Source of the DNA: Tubiluchus corallicola
Lineage: Eukaryota > Priapulida > Priapulimorpha > Priapulimorphida > Tubiluchidae
Length of the DNA: 22,075 nucleotides
Reading direction: 5' to 3'
Assembly: GCA_030141605.1 (NCBI GenBank)
Contig: JAQGDQ010001414.1
Location: 20,001-42,075 of the forward strand
This document shows positions 1 to 9,599 of the stretch, piece by piece. The notes beneath the pieces are model-generated. The model was not told where the DNA came from. It made no database searches and saw only the letters and a list, made by a program, of their open reading frames with translations. Position 1 is the first letter of the stretch, and the number at the start of each line of letters is the position of its first letter. A program made the translations under genes and the position numbers.

Positions 1-544
1 TTTCAAAAATGACTTACGTGAAAGAATTATTACCACACAAACACAATTTCACGTTCGCGCCACAAGTTCTTCGCTGTTACATGCATTTCGCCATTCGCTA
101 GTCCGACGGGCACTAGCGCCTGCAATTCGGAAAGCGTTGCACAAAAACAGGTGCTGTACCTCCCAGTTCAGTTGTGTTAGCTTGTGACGTACTACACATG
201 TTCGACAGCTCATGCGTGAGCACAACGGTTAATTTAAAATCTGAATTTTTATCTTGAAACTTGCCTAGTTTTAGTACAACACACTGAATATCTTGCAGTA
301 GCACTGTACTTCAATTTTCGCTTTCGCAAACACGTGCAACACTGTCATGGAATATTTTTGCTCTTGAAAATTATGTCAATTTGTGACGTCATCGACAGAT
401 GGGCTCGCCCGCTGTTAACTAAGTTTTTAATCTATTATTTAATTATCAGAGACGCTCTTACAGTATTAACTGTGTTGAAATATAAACTTTTTATATTTCG
501 GACGTGAAAGTGGGGTAGTATATGAAAAATGATCCTGTCTTCCA
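1..544 (-). mobile_element. Kolobok/T2-like element, partial copy (copy A)
   Basis: This is one end of a DNA transposon whose remainder lies left of the window. The whole stretch is an inverted, roughly 85-90% identical copy (by eye) of 12744-13266. Its outer end is at 544 and is followed by TTAA (545-548). Read from that end the terminus is TTAATGGAAGACAGG, matching three other ends in the window that read TTAAAGG. Known biology: Kolobok/T2 elements duplicate TTAA and have ends of the form TTAAAGGRR. No transposase frame is visible. The family name is inferred from the termini only. Confidence 0.6.
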
Positions 545-904
545 TTAAGCCATCCCAGCACATTCCTTTTAACACAAAAAACCATTTCTTTGCCTTTAAT
601 TAGATTCTGCTTGTGAATGATGGTCATAATCTAATTAATGATATCGTTAATTGTCAGTTAATTTGAAAATGTATTATGCTCAAGATTTTGGCTAAAGTTT
701 CGAAATATTTTGGTAGGAGATATTTCCTTCTCACGATTAATATTGAAACCTGTAACAATCTTATAATCATAGCTTAAAATTTCGCTTAAAATATTGACAG
801 CCATTTTTATGCTTTTGTATTTTTGGGGACAAAATCTGAGGTCATAATAGGTGCCTCTTAGAAGAGTCATTGAGGACCTCAAACACAGTTCAAGAAAGTA
901 GTGC
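545..904. other. AT-rich stretch without recognised genes
   Basis: This is unique-looking AT-rich DNA between transposon end A and the first tetranucleotide tract. An 82-codon open frame on the minus strand (906-658) has no family motif I recognise and no convincing splice context, so I do not call it a gene. Confidence 0.5.
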
Positions 905-924
905 ATGCAGTTTTGTTTTATGGA

Positions 925-1032
925 ATTGCCTGCCTGCCTGTCTATCTGTCTGTGTGTCCGCCTCTTTGTCCGTCCGTCCGTCCGTCTGTCTGTGTCTCTG
1001 TTTGTTTATTTGTTTGTTTTGTTTTGTTTGTC
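925..1032. repeat. Degenerate TGCC/TGTC/TCCG/TTTG tetranucleotide tract
   Basis: Successive runs of TGCC, TGTC, TCCG and TTTG make up a degraded compound tetranucleotide microsatellite. It is pyrimidine/G biased on the plus strand. A partly complementary CCAA/CCGA tract follows about 110 bp downstream. Confidence 0.8.
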
Positions 1033-1142
1033 CGACTTGCTGACAAAGTGTAAACTACAATTAAAGTATTTTTTTTGTTTTCATCCTACAAGAATCTTAA
1101 TTTAAACAAAAAAAGTTAAACATAATGCCATTACGTGTATTA

Positions 1143-1222
1143 TTACCCCAACCAACCGACCGACCAACCGACGGACGCACCCACCAACCAACCAACCAAC
1201 CGACCGACTGACCGATCGGACG
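1143..1222. repeat. CCAA/CCGA tetranucleotide tract
   Basis: Repeats of CCAA, CCGA and related tetramers run from about 1143 to 1222, with weaker traces at 1290-1345. The composition is roughly the reverse complement of the TGTC/TCCG tract at 925-1032, so the two could pair imperfectly. The threonine/proline-rich frame across it is a product of the repeat. Confidence 0.8.
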
Positions 1223-1447
1223 ACTATTCAACGAGTTTATCAACCATCCAAAACACACCCGTTCTCCTTTCAGCCGTGAAACTGTCTGGTCAACCTACCG
1301 ACGTATTGACTAGTCTACCTACCAACTCACCTGCCAGACAGAAAGCGTACACACGAGTGAAAAAGCACCACACTAATGCACTTGTTTTCATTATATTACG
1401 TCGAATTAAACTTTTAATATCATTTCCTATTATAGGTTTTACATGTC

Positions 1448-2615
1448 AAATGTAGACCTGCGTTAACTCAAATGTAGATTTAGGTAATTTAAATGTGTCT
1501 TGGTAACTCAAATGTAGACCTGCGTTAACTCAAATGTAGATTTAGGTAATTCAAATGCGTCTTGGTAACTCAAGTGTAGACCTGCGTTAACTCAAATGCA
1601 GATTTAGGTAATTCAAATGCGTCTTGGTAACTCAAATGTAGACCTGCGTTAACTCAAATGTAGATTTACGTAATTCAAATGCGTCTTGGTAACTCAAATG
1701 TAGACCTGCGTTAACTCAAATGTAGATTTAGGTAATTCAAATGCGTCTTGGTAACTGAAATGTAGACCTGCGTTAACTCAAATGTAGATTTAGGTAATTC
1801 AAATGCGTCTTGGTAACTCAAGTGTAGACCTGCGTTAACTCAAATGTAGATTTAGGTAATTCAAATGTGTCTTGGTAACTCAAATGTAGACCTGCGTTAA
1901 CTCAAATGTAGATTTAGGTAATTCAAATGCGTCTTGGTAACTCAAATGTAGACCTGCGTTAACTCAAATGTAGATTTAGGTAATTCAAATGTGTCTTGGT
2001 AACTCAAGTGTAGACCTGCGTTAACTCAAATGTAGATTTAGGTAATTCAAATGCGTCTTGGTAACTCAAATGCAGACCTGCGTTAACTCAAATGTAGATT
2101 TAGGTAATTCAAATGCGTCTTGGTAACTCAAATGTAGACCTGCGTTAACTCAAATGTAGACCTGCGTTAACTCAAATGTAGATTTAGGTAATTCAAATGC
2201 GTCTTGGTAACTCAAATGTAGACCTGCGTTAACTCAAATGTAGATTTAGGTAATTCAAATGCGTCTTGGTAACTCAAATGTAGACCTGCGTTAACTCAAA
2301 TGTAGATTTAGGTAATTCAAATGCGTCTTGGACCTGCGTTAACTCAAATGTAGATTTAGGTAATTCAAATGTGTCTTGGTAACTCAAATGTAGACCTGCG
2401 TTAACTCAAATGTAGATTTAGGTAATTCAAATGTGTCTTGGTAACTCAAATGTAGACCTGCGTTAACTCAAATGTAGATTTAGGTAATTCAAATGTGTCT
2501 TGGTAACTCAAATGTAGACTTTGGTAGTTCAAATATGTTAACAATGGTTTTCAACAAATCTTAAGCGTTTTTGGTAAGTCAAATGTAGACACATGTCAAG
2601 TCAAATGTGGATAGG
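1448..2615 (+). repeat. 62-bp satellite array (array 1), about 18 units
   Basis: The tandem unit is about 62 bp. It is built of three ~20-bp monomers that share TAACTCAAATGTAGA or TAATTCAAATG and differ in their tails (CCTGCGT, TTTAGG, CGTCTTGG). Eighteen copies of GACCTGCG can be counted. One unit near 2150 is shortened to a single monomer and one near 2330 has an internal deletion, as expected of unequal exchange. The right edge (2520-2615) is diverged and carries GGTAAGTCAAATGTAGACAC, the monomer type that dominates the neighbouring array in reverse orientation. Confidence 0.95.
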
Positions 2616-2796
2616 TGGTAAAGTTTAAGGATGTTAAATTTAATTATATTAACAATCCATACAAATAGTTGCAAATTAATTAAATATAATAAAAATTGAT
2701 GCTGCCGATAGCACCATGACCATAAAATATAATTTTAATTTGGTTTTATCTTTTTGTAATTTGCACTTAAATGAGTTAATTACAGATTTATTCAAA
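2616..2796. other. AT-rich spacer between two inverted satellite arrays
   Basis: About 180 bp of very AT-rich sequence lies at the symmetry centre between two arrays made of the same monomer in opposite orientation. It has no coding potential. Confidence 0.7.
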
Positions 2797-3617
2797 GTAC
2801 CGCATCTACATTTGACTTACCTAAGTCACATTTGAGTTACCAAAACACATTCAAAATTCCTATTTCCACATTTGAGTTACCTAAATCACATTCGAGTTAC
2901 CAAAACACATTTGAAAATCTTATGTCTACATTTGACTTACCTAAGACTTATTATTTGAACTTTCCCATGTCTACATTTGACTTACCTAAGTCACATTTGA
3001 ACTTTCCTGTGTCTACATTTGACTTACCTAAGTCACATTTGAACTTTCCTGTGTCTACATTTGACTTACCTAAGTCACATTTGAACTTTCCTGTGTCTAC
3101 ATTTGACTTACCTAAGTCACATTTGAACTTTCCTGTGTCTACATTTGACTTACCTAAGTCACATTTGAACTTTCCTGTGTCTACATTTGACTTACCTAAG
3201 TCACATTTGAACTTTCCTGTGTCTACATTTGACTTACCTAAGTCACATTTGAACTTTCCTGTGTCTACATTTGACTTACCTAAGTCACATTTGAACTTTC
3301 CTGTGTCTACATTTGACTTACCTAAGTCACATTTGAACTTTCCTGTGTCTACATTTGACTTACCTAAGTCACATTTGAACTTTCCTATGTCTACATTTGA
3401 CTTACCTAAGTCACATTTGAACTTTCCTGTGTCTACATTTGACTTACCTAAGTCACATTTGAACTTTCCTGTGTCTACATTTGACTTGCCTAAGTCACAT
3501 TTGAACTTTCCTATGTCTACATTTGACTTACCTAAGTCACATTTGAAGCTTCCTGTGTCTACATTTGACTTACCTAAGTCACATTTGAAGCTTCCTATGT
3601 CTATATTTGACGTGTAA
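2797..3617 (-). repeat. 42-bp satellite array (array 2), inverted relative to array 1
   Basis: About 16 nearly identical 42-bp units (2 x 21 bp) run from about 2928 to 3610, preceded by diverged units from 2797. On the minus strand each unit reads GGTAAGTCAAATGTAGACAC followed by a second TTCAAATGTGA monomer, so it is the array 1 monomer turned over. The left edge also holds the reverse complement of array 1's TTGGTAACTCAAATG. Because 42 is a multiple of three, the plus strand stays open as a 14-residue repeat (STFDLPKSHLNFPV) for 261 codons. I treat that as a by-product, not a gene. Confidence 0.95.
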
Positions 3618-4086
3618 AACCTATATTACATCTATTACAATTACTATTTCAGACACATACGCGTCCTAGGCATGCTTAGCGCGCAGCCACAAAGCTAATT
3701 ATTACGTAACTAATTTTGCTTGTTTATTGCAGATATAGCGGAAACCAATCAGGAGCCATTCCACTTCGGAAAAAGAGCAGCCCGACATTACCACGTGCTC
3801 ACAGCAGAACATTGCTCTTGTAGTCTTATTCTTAACTCTTTACCACTTAGCCATATTCATTTACAGTTATGATAATTTTATATGTTCATTTTTTACTGGT
3901 CTATGTGGCGTCATCTTTTTATACTTAAAAGTTATTGTGCACTTTAGGCGCAATGCGCATGCGCAGCAACTTTTAGTTCAAGCAATCGACAGATCAGATC
4001 GATTAGTGATGGGAAATTAAAATTATTTAAATGAAAACAATAACCAACAGCGAAATAAATACGTTAGCAGCGAAATAAATAAAAAT
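3618..4086. other. Unique stretch with weak exon-like signal
   Basis: No recognised gene. A pyrimidine-rich tract ending in TTTATTGCAG (to 3732) is followed by a 46-codon open frame that ends in TGA at 3870-3872. It begins IAETNQEPFHFGKR, which I do not recognise. A perfect NRF1-type palindrome, TGCGCATGCGCA, sits at 3954-3965. Several AATAAA strings occur just before the foldback element. Confidence 0.4.
3954..3965. promoter_or_regulatory. NRF1-type palindrome
   Basis: TGCGCATGCGCA is a perfect 12-bp match to the known NRF1 consensus (YGCGCAYGCGCR). The same 12-mer occurs at 15221-15232 and 21679-21690 inside the Kolobok-like elements. Function here is inferred from the motif only, and no transcription start is evident. 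Confidence 0.35.
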
Positions 4087-4102
4087 GGGGCAAAACATTG
4101 AC

Positions 4103-4108
4103 TGGCTC
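4103..4108. repeat. Target-site duplication, left copy (TGGCTC)
   Basis: TGGCTC here matches 4834-4839 and flanks the nested LINE. The undisturbed sequence is preserved in the right arm of the foldback element, which reads GACTGGTTCTTCAACAAG on the minus strand. This shows the insertion point directly. Confidence 0.8.
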
Positions 4109-4110
4109 CA

Positions 4111-4548
4111 TTGAAAATCTATTACAGTTTAGTCTACCTATATCTAATATATGGCGTCATGTCTTGGGGTGGTGTATATAAAAGTAATCTGGAAGCTTTA
4201 CAAATTACCCAGAACAAAATTCTCAAACTAATATATCATGTAAGGTATGACCATCTCACAAATATAATTTATTTGTCTGTTAAAACTCTTAAAGTGAAAG
4301 AAATATACGACATGTATTGCCTTCATTTCATGTATCAGTATCATAATTCACTACTTCCACCAGCTTTTCAGTCATACTTTAGTCCAGTTTCAAATCAACA
4401 TGATCATTACACAAGATATTCGGTTGAAAACTATGTGCCCCCTCTTCCAAAAACAAATATAGTGAAACAGTCATCAAAATATAATGCTATTAAAATATGG
4501 CCATCAATTCCGCATAAAATGAAAACTCTTAATCTCTTATCAATTTAA
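4111..4548 (+). pseudogene. LINE reverse transcriptase, C-terminal fragment
   Basis: About 145 codons are open, starting directly at the 5' truncation point with no true start codon, so this is not an independent gene. The fragment begins with YYSLVYLYLIYGVMSWGG and QITQNKILKLIY. This is the typical region after the catalytic palm of LINE reverse transcriptases (YxxLxxPxLxYGxxxWG, then a basic QxKxLRxI-like helix). It ends with a KYNAIKIWPSIP segment that corresponds to the common YNGAxLWNxLP tail and stops at 4546-4548. Palm motifs and endonuclease are absent. The frame has no internal stop or shift, so the insertion is not very old. It is non-functional as a polymerase by truncation. Confidence 0.85.
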
Positions 4549-4700
4549 AAAAGCATCAAAGAATTACCTACTACAACGGTATAATTAACTTACAATTTTA
4601 CTCATCCTGATCTTAAGTTACTAACAAAACTTATTGTGTTCTAATGTGCGTTATAACTGATGAAAATGTAATGTTAATTGTCAATTGTTCCACTTATCTG

Positions 4701-4739
4701 GAGGAGGACTCGAAAGCTCAGTGCTCCTTCCTCCTCCTC
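4701..4739 (+). other. Hairpin in the LINE 3' untranslated region
   Basis: GAGGAGGA (4701-4708) can pair with TCCTCCTC (4732-4739) around a ~23-nt loop in the LINE 3' untranslated region. 3' hairpins are known in several LINE families as reverse-transcriptase recognition structures. That role is inferred here. Confidence 0.5.
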
Positions 4740-4833
4740 ACAGTAACTCGCATTGTTTATTTTTTTCAATGTAATATTAATTTGTATGTATGTTTGAGTT
4801 GCTGTGGAATAAATTCATAATTCATAATTCAAA

Positions 4834-4839
4834 TGGCTC
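4834..4839. repeat. Target-site duplication, right copy (TGGCTC)
   Basis: This is the second copy of the 6-bp duplication flanking the nested LINE. The foldback arm resumes here with TTCAACAAGCTGC. Confidence 0.8.
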
Positions 4840-5318
4840 TTCAACAAGCTGCAATGAATATTTAAGGGAACATGTTCTCCTATTACGTCAAGCCGATCAA
4901 ATTTAAAACTTTATTTCTAATTTATGCATGGAAAACGTTACAACAATCATAAAAAATGATAGTATAGGTGATTATGAGTAAATGCAGCTCAGTATTTGTG
5001 TACAATAATCTGGTCTTAAGTTGAAATAAAAATAACAGCCAGCACCCACTTAAGCAAAGACATGGTTTTTATTCAGACGCAAATGTCTGCAACGTTTCCA
5101 CCAGTTATGGTCGTGAGCGCGCAACAGTTCACCTAAATAAAAGTACAGTGTATTAAAATTATGAAAATTAACATTGTGAGAAGCAAATAAGTCAAATACT
5201 AAATTGTAAAACTTCTAGATCGTGTAATAGAAAACCAAATGACAGAAAAATGAAGTTATGTTACTACAAAACAATACATGTTGACATAAATGATTTGTTG
5301 TGGAGTGACTTGAGTTTA

Positions 5319-5614
<296 letters not shown>

Positions 5615-5618
<4 letters not shown>

Positions 5619-6064
5619 AATAATCAATGCATAAATTTTTCAATTACCAGTCCGATCACAGTGCCAGAGACATTTCTGTGACGCATAAATTAGTGTACTT
5701 TGATGTTATTTACAGGGAAAATCATTTACAGCTTGAATACTAGAATTTCAAACAGTGAAAACTTGTTATGTAGAACGATATTCGGTAGCGATATTTACTT
5801 CCAGTGTAAGATAGATTTGGAGAAGGATATTGTATGCTTAATTTTTACATTGTTGATATTCATTGATATAATGATTGAAACCATTATCGATGATGCGAAA
5901 TGTTATTATTATTATTATTTTTAGTAATGTTGTTTACTTTGTGTGCTTGTGTGTTTATTTACTGGTATTTTAGTTGTATATATTTTTAATGTTGTACTAA
6001 TATGTTATGAACGAAAGTTTGAAATAAAGAAGCAAATCAATTCAAATCAAATCACTAGGCTCAG
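5615..6064 (+). mobile_element. Possible LINE-like 3' end in the foldback loop
   Basis: The stretch is AT-rich and ends with TTTGAAATAAAG (around 6019-6030) followed by a short CAAATCAAATC-like tandem tail up to 6054. An AATAAA-type signal plus a short tandem tail is common at LINE 3' ends. A 74-codon open frame at 5700-5924 (MMLFTGKIIYS...) has no motif I recognise. No target duplication was found, so this is tentative. Confidence 0.3.
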
Positions 6065-6479
6065 TATTACACAATATGTATTTCTACAATTTAGTATTTG
6101 ACTTATTTGCTTCTCACAAAGTTAATTTTCATAATTTTAATACACTCTACTTTTATTTAGGTGAACTGTTGCGCGCTCACGACCATAACTGGTGGAAACG
6201 TTGCAGACATTTGCGTCTGAATAAAAACCATGTCTTTGCTTAAGTGGGTGCTGGCTGTTATTTTTATTTCAACTTAAGACCTGATTATTGTACGCAAATA
6301 CTGTAGCTGCGTTAACATCATAACCACTTATTTACTATCATTTTTTTATGATTTTCGTTACTTTTCCATGGATAAATTAGAAATAAAGTTTTAAATTTGA
6401 TCGGCTTGATGTAATAGGAGAACATGTTCCCCTAAATATTCATTGCAGCTTGTTGAAGAACCAGTCAACGTTTTGCCCC

Positions 6480-6656
6480 TTGTTGCCCCTATGTTGATCG
6501 TGTATCTTTGCTTAATCGAACGAATGAAAAGGGCAGATTACGAAAAAAAATCAATAATGCAACCGCTTGTGTAATAAACTTACAGTGACTGCATAAGTTA
6601 AATTATTTGCTTCTTCAAAGAACATCAGAATAAATATGATTTATGCTATTGATATC
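6480..6656. other. Short unique spacer
   Basis: This lies between the foldback element and the piggyBac-like element. Nothing recognisable was seen. Confidence 0.5.
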
Positions 6657-6660
6657 TTAA

Positions 6661-7108
6661 CCCTTTCATACCCGTTGTATCCCGTGGGATACGGGAATAT
6701 TTTCTGCCTTTAAAATTAATAAAATTTTAAAACTGACAGTTATTTGATCTGTTAATAGTTATTTTGATTTAAGCCAATAACAAGAGACTAAAAATGGTGA
6801 TAAAATGGCAAACTAGAAAATCTACATAGCATAAAAAACTGCGCAAGGTACAGTACTTTAGAGACGACTTTGTACAGATCAGCATAGCATGCATACTAAA
6901 TGTCTTAAATACTTTAAAAAATTATCAACAGTTGCAAAATGAAGCACATTTTATGCTTCCATTGAATCCCAATGCATCCCGTGGGATACAGGCTATATTA
7001 GCACACGGGCACAGGTAGACAAAAAATAATTATTATGTGTAAACAAGATGGACATACTGAACAAAAGTACCAAATCAATATTAAAAAAATAATTGGGGAC
7101 TGAAAGGG
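6661..7108. mobile_element. piggyBac-like miniature element (MITE), 448 bp
   Basis: The element begins CCCTTTCATACCCG and ends TGAAAGGG, and is flanked by TTAA on each side (6657-6660 and 7109-7112). Known biology: piggyBac-type elements duplicate TTAA and have ends starting CCC. Near the left end is GTATCCCGTGGGATAC (6677-6692), a palindrome around GT. The near-identical GCATCCCGTGGGATAC lies at 6974-6989. These are likely sub-terminal transposase sites. There is no coding sequence, so it is non-autonomous. Confidence 0.8.
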
Positions 7109-7112
7109 TTAA

Positions 7113-8150
7113 TTTGTTAATAAATGCTCGTTTACCTTTAATGTTTAGTGTTCTCTAGGTTCTAATCACGTTCTGCTAGGTATTATAGCTTGGTTCTCCC
7201 CGTGCTAAACGGTGTGTTGAAGCCCTAAGCTGATAGTTCTGCTCCGCCCATCTCTATTATTGTTTATATAATGACCAGATCAAGTAATTACTTGTGGTGT
7301 ATTAGAAAGACTATTAACCTAGTTTCTACGCGATCATTATTAATTACACGTATTTGCATAGCGTTTATATTCCAGTAAGCTGCACTACTGCTGGTTGTGT
7401 AATACCTTGCCCCTGTTCGTTACGTGGCACTTATATAAAAGCTGAAGTCAGTAACTGCCTGTGGTGTGTTATAAAATGCGCTCTTTACATGAATATGAAA
7501 GTACACACACATTTTCCGAGGAGAATAAGAATTTTTTCTATAATGTGACGTCCCTCAAGATTTGGCGCCCTAGGCTATAGCTTAGTTAACCTATTAGTTA
7601 ACATGCTCCTGGAATTCTTTCTCAAAGTAAGTGAGATTGTAGTTAACAAAGAAATAATTTTTCAGTAAGAAATTACACAGATAAGAAGTCCGAGGAAAAA
7701 CCGGGTTCAAATACAGTTGCTCTATATCGCCAGCACAATGAGTACTCCGAGTTAACTGTCGACATTCTTGAGAAAAATTTTCTTAGAAGCAGCGCGGAAA
7801 AAAAGAAGCCCAAATGAAAAGGAGGAGTGCAATGCACTGTGTATTCAATTACAAGGTCGAATGCAAGGTCACGTGTTCAAGTAATTTCAAATTAGCAACT
7901 TGGCTTCATCAGTTAAACGTTTTGTTCAAAGCGAAACGGGATAAAAGAGTTTACATCATCTAACTGCAGGGATTTCCTTGCAAAATACCGGAAGTTCCTG
8001 TAGTGCAGTGTAGTTAACTATAAATGTTTTAAGTGCCTGTAATAAAAAAAATTGACTTGGATTATTCTAGGGTTGTGTTTTTTGAACTGCCATTTAGATG
8101 GACAATTAAATGATTAAAATAATTGAAGTTTTTATGCAGATTTTCCTTTT
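7113..8150. other. Long stretch without recognised features
   Basis: About 1 kb shows no recognised gene, terminal repeat or tandem array. A 64-codon frame at 7354-7548 (MHSVYIPVSCTTAGC...) has no identifiable homology. I treat it as chance. Confidence 0.5.
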
Positions 8151-8158
8151 GCAACATA

Positions 8159-8565
8159 TAGGGGCGAGCATTCTCTACCAGAAAGCGAATTCGAATCGAA
8201 CCGAATTTGTGACTTTCGAATTCGAATCGAACCGAACTTCAGTGTTTCGAATTCGAACCGAATTCGAATTGAGATTGAACGATTTTCGAACAAGTTTTCG
8301 AACCACCAGTAAAAATTAGTCTTACAAAGATCATGCATATCACTAGATTTTGTTCTGCAATAAAACGACTAGTAATTTGTTTAAAATTGTGCACAGAAAT
8401 CACAGCTAAATTATGCTAATTGCATGATGTTTCAATCGTTTTAGTGATAAAGAACGTATGTGATTGAAGTGCTGAATTATTCGAATCTATAGTTTGGGAT
8501 TTGAATCGAGTTCGAACTGAAAAAACTCGTTCGAATCGAATTCGAGCGTTCGATGCTCACTCCTA
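8159..8565. mobile_element. hAT-like miniature element (MITE), 407 bp
   Basis: The ends are TAGGGGCGAGCAT on the left and, inverted on the right, TAGGAGTGAGCAT. They are flanked by 8-bp direct repeats GCAACATA (8151-8158) and GCAACAAA (8566-8573), which match at 7 of 8 positions. Inside both ends are repeats of CGAATCGAA and GAATTCGAA. Known biology: hAT elements make 8-bp duplications, have short TIRs and often carry sub-terminal repeats. No transposase is encoded. Both strands stay open for about 68 codons, which is an artefact of the repeats. Confidence 0.8.
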
Positions 8566-8573
8566 GCAACAAA

Positions 8574-9590
8574 ATAACAGGAAATTAGAAATTCCATTGA
8601 ATGCTTTACCTAAATTATTCGTCTGTAACATTCAGTTCAAATCAATGTGGCTGGACAACCTTTGCTTTTCTGCCAAATCACGTTTGCGACCCTTTATAGG
8701 CCTTTTTTGGATTTATCCGTGGTCACAGGTTGCCCATAGTCTTCTGAACTAGACATTATTAATTAGAGAATAAATGTCAATACAAGTGAAGGTTAAGCAG
8801 TCCTTGTTTCGTGAAATTTTCACATGAACATCATGAAATAATCGCAACAATTCTATTATCCTAAGTGCGCAGCCATTGCTCTGCGCTGATTGGCTTGTTT
8901 GATCACGTGACTGGACATAGATCGTTTGGTCAAGGATCGGTTGGACTTGGATCGTTTCGGTCAGTGATTGCGTTTTGGAGGCAGGAAAATAAAGCGGACA
9001 CTGATTCTCGAAATAAACTTCAGATGGCAGCACTATCTAATTTTCCATGAAATGTGACTTAGATCGTTCTTCCCCTGTGCTCTTCGTTTTTGTTTCAGTA
9101 ATAAGACAATATAAAATACAAATACACTAATAAAATGAAATAAAAACTACAAGATTAAATATATATATGTACATGGTTTGTAAATTAAAAGCTAAATAAA
9201 TTTTAGGGGCTAATTATGTAATAATACGTTCCATTTCACAAATAAAGCAAGATCTATATGTGTTAATATTAACATGTCAGTTCTAAGAGCTATTGTTGGC
9301 CTGTTTCTGCGAAGTTAACTTCAGTGGGTTAGCTAATAGGCTAACAAGGGAGCAGTCTCTCCCCTCGGGCATATTTTCAAAGAGAGGGCACTTTTTCAAC
9401 GATTTTTAAACTCTTTAGTTCACTGGTTCGATAAAACTGGAGTCTGTTTTTTATTTGTTTTTGATTGTTTGGGTTGGGAAGAATTTTCTGAACAAATTAC
9501 TTTCTTTACGATTATATTTTTCTCATGTTTTGATTTTAAACACAAAATTATAATGTATAATCAATGCGCTAAAAATGCTTGGTACGTATC
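8574..9590. other. Stretch without genes; one promoter-like patch
   Basis: No gene was recognised. The only notable part is 8885-8964: an inverted CCAAT box (ATTGG, 8889-8893), a CACGTG E-box (8904-8909) and three 15-bp imperfect direct repeats. Minus- and plus-strand open frames here (94 and 61 codons) are not recognisable. Confidence 0.45.
8920..8964 (+). repeat. Three 15-bp imperfect direct repeats
   Basis: GATCGTTTGGTCAAG, GATCGGTTGGACTTG and GATCGTTTCGGTCAG follow each other without gaps. They lie directly after a CCAAT box and a CACGTG motif. They could be a factor-binding cluster or a small minisatellite. Confidence 0.6.
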
Positions 9591-9599
9591 AAGGCGCCA

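Larger units (their letters stand above)
4109..4833 (+). mobile_element. 5'-truncated LINE (non-LTR retrotransposon)
   Basis: This 725-bp insertion lies inside the left arm of the foldback element, flanked by TGGCTC on both sides. It contains only the end of the reverse-transcriptase frame (4111-4548), a 285-bp 3' untranslated region with a purine/pyrimidine hairpin, and a short tandem tail made of ATTCATA-like repeats (4811-4833). Truncation at the 5' end, a 3' tandem tail and a short target duplication are the usual marks of target-primed reverse transcription. The clade (CR1/Jockey-like) is a guess. Confidence 0.85.

Noticed and set aside
658-906. 82-codon minus-strand frame (MHYFLELCLRSS...)
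   Set aside because: It has no family motif, no splice context and ordinary AT-rich composition. A database search could reverse this.
1448-3617. CRISPR-like array appearance of regular short repeats
   Set aside because: Units are contiguous with no unique spacers, and the context is eukaryotic. These are satellites.
7575-7716. tRNA-like A box (TAGCTTAGTTAACC) and B box (GGGTTCAAATAC), hinting at a SINE
   Set aside because: The two boxes are about 130 bp apart and no cloverleaf or SINE tail could be built.
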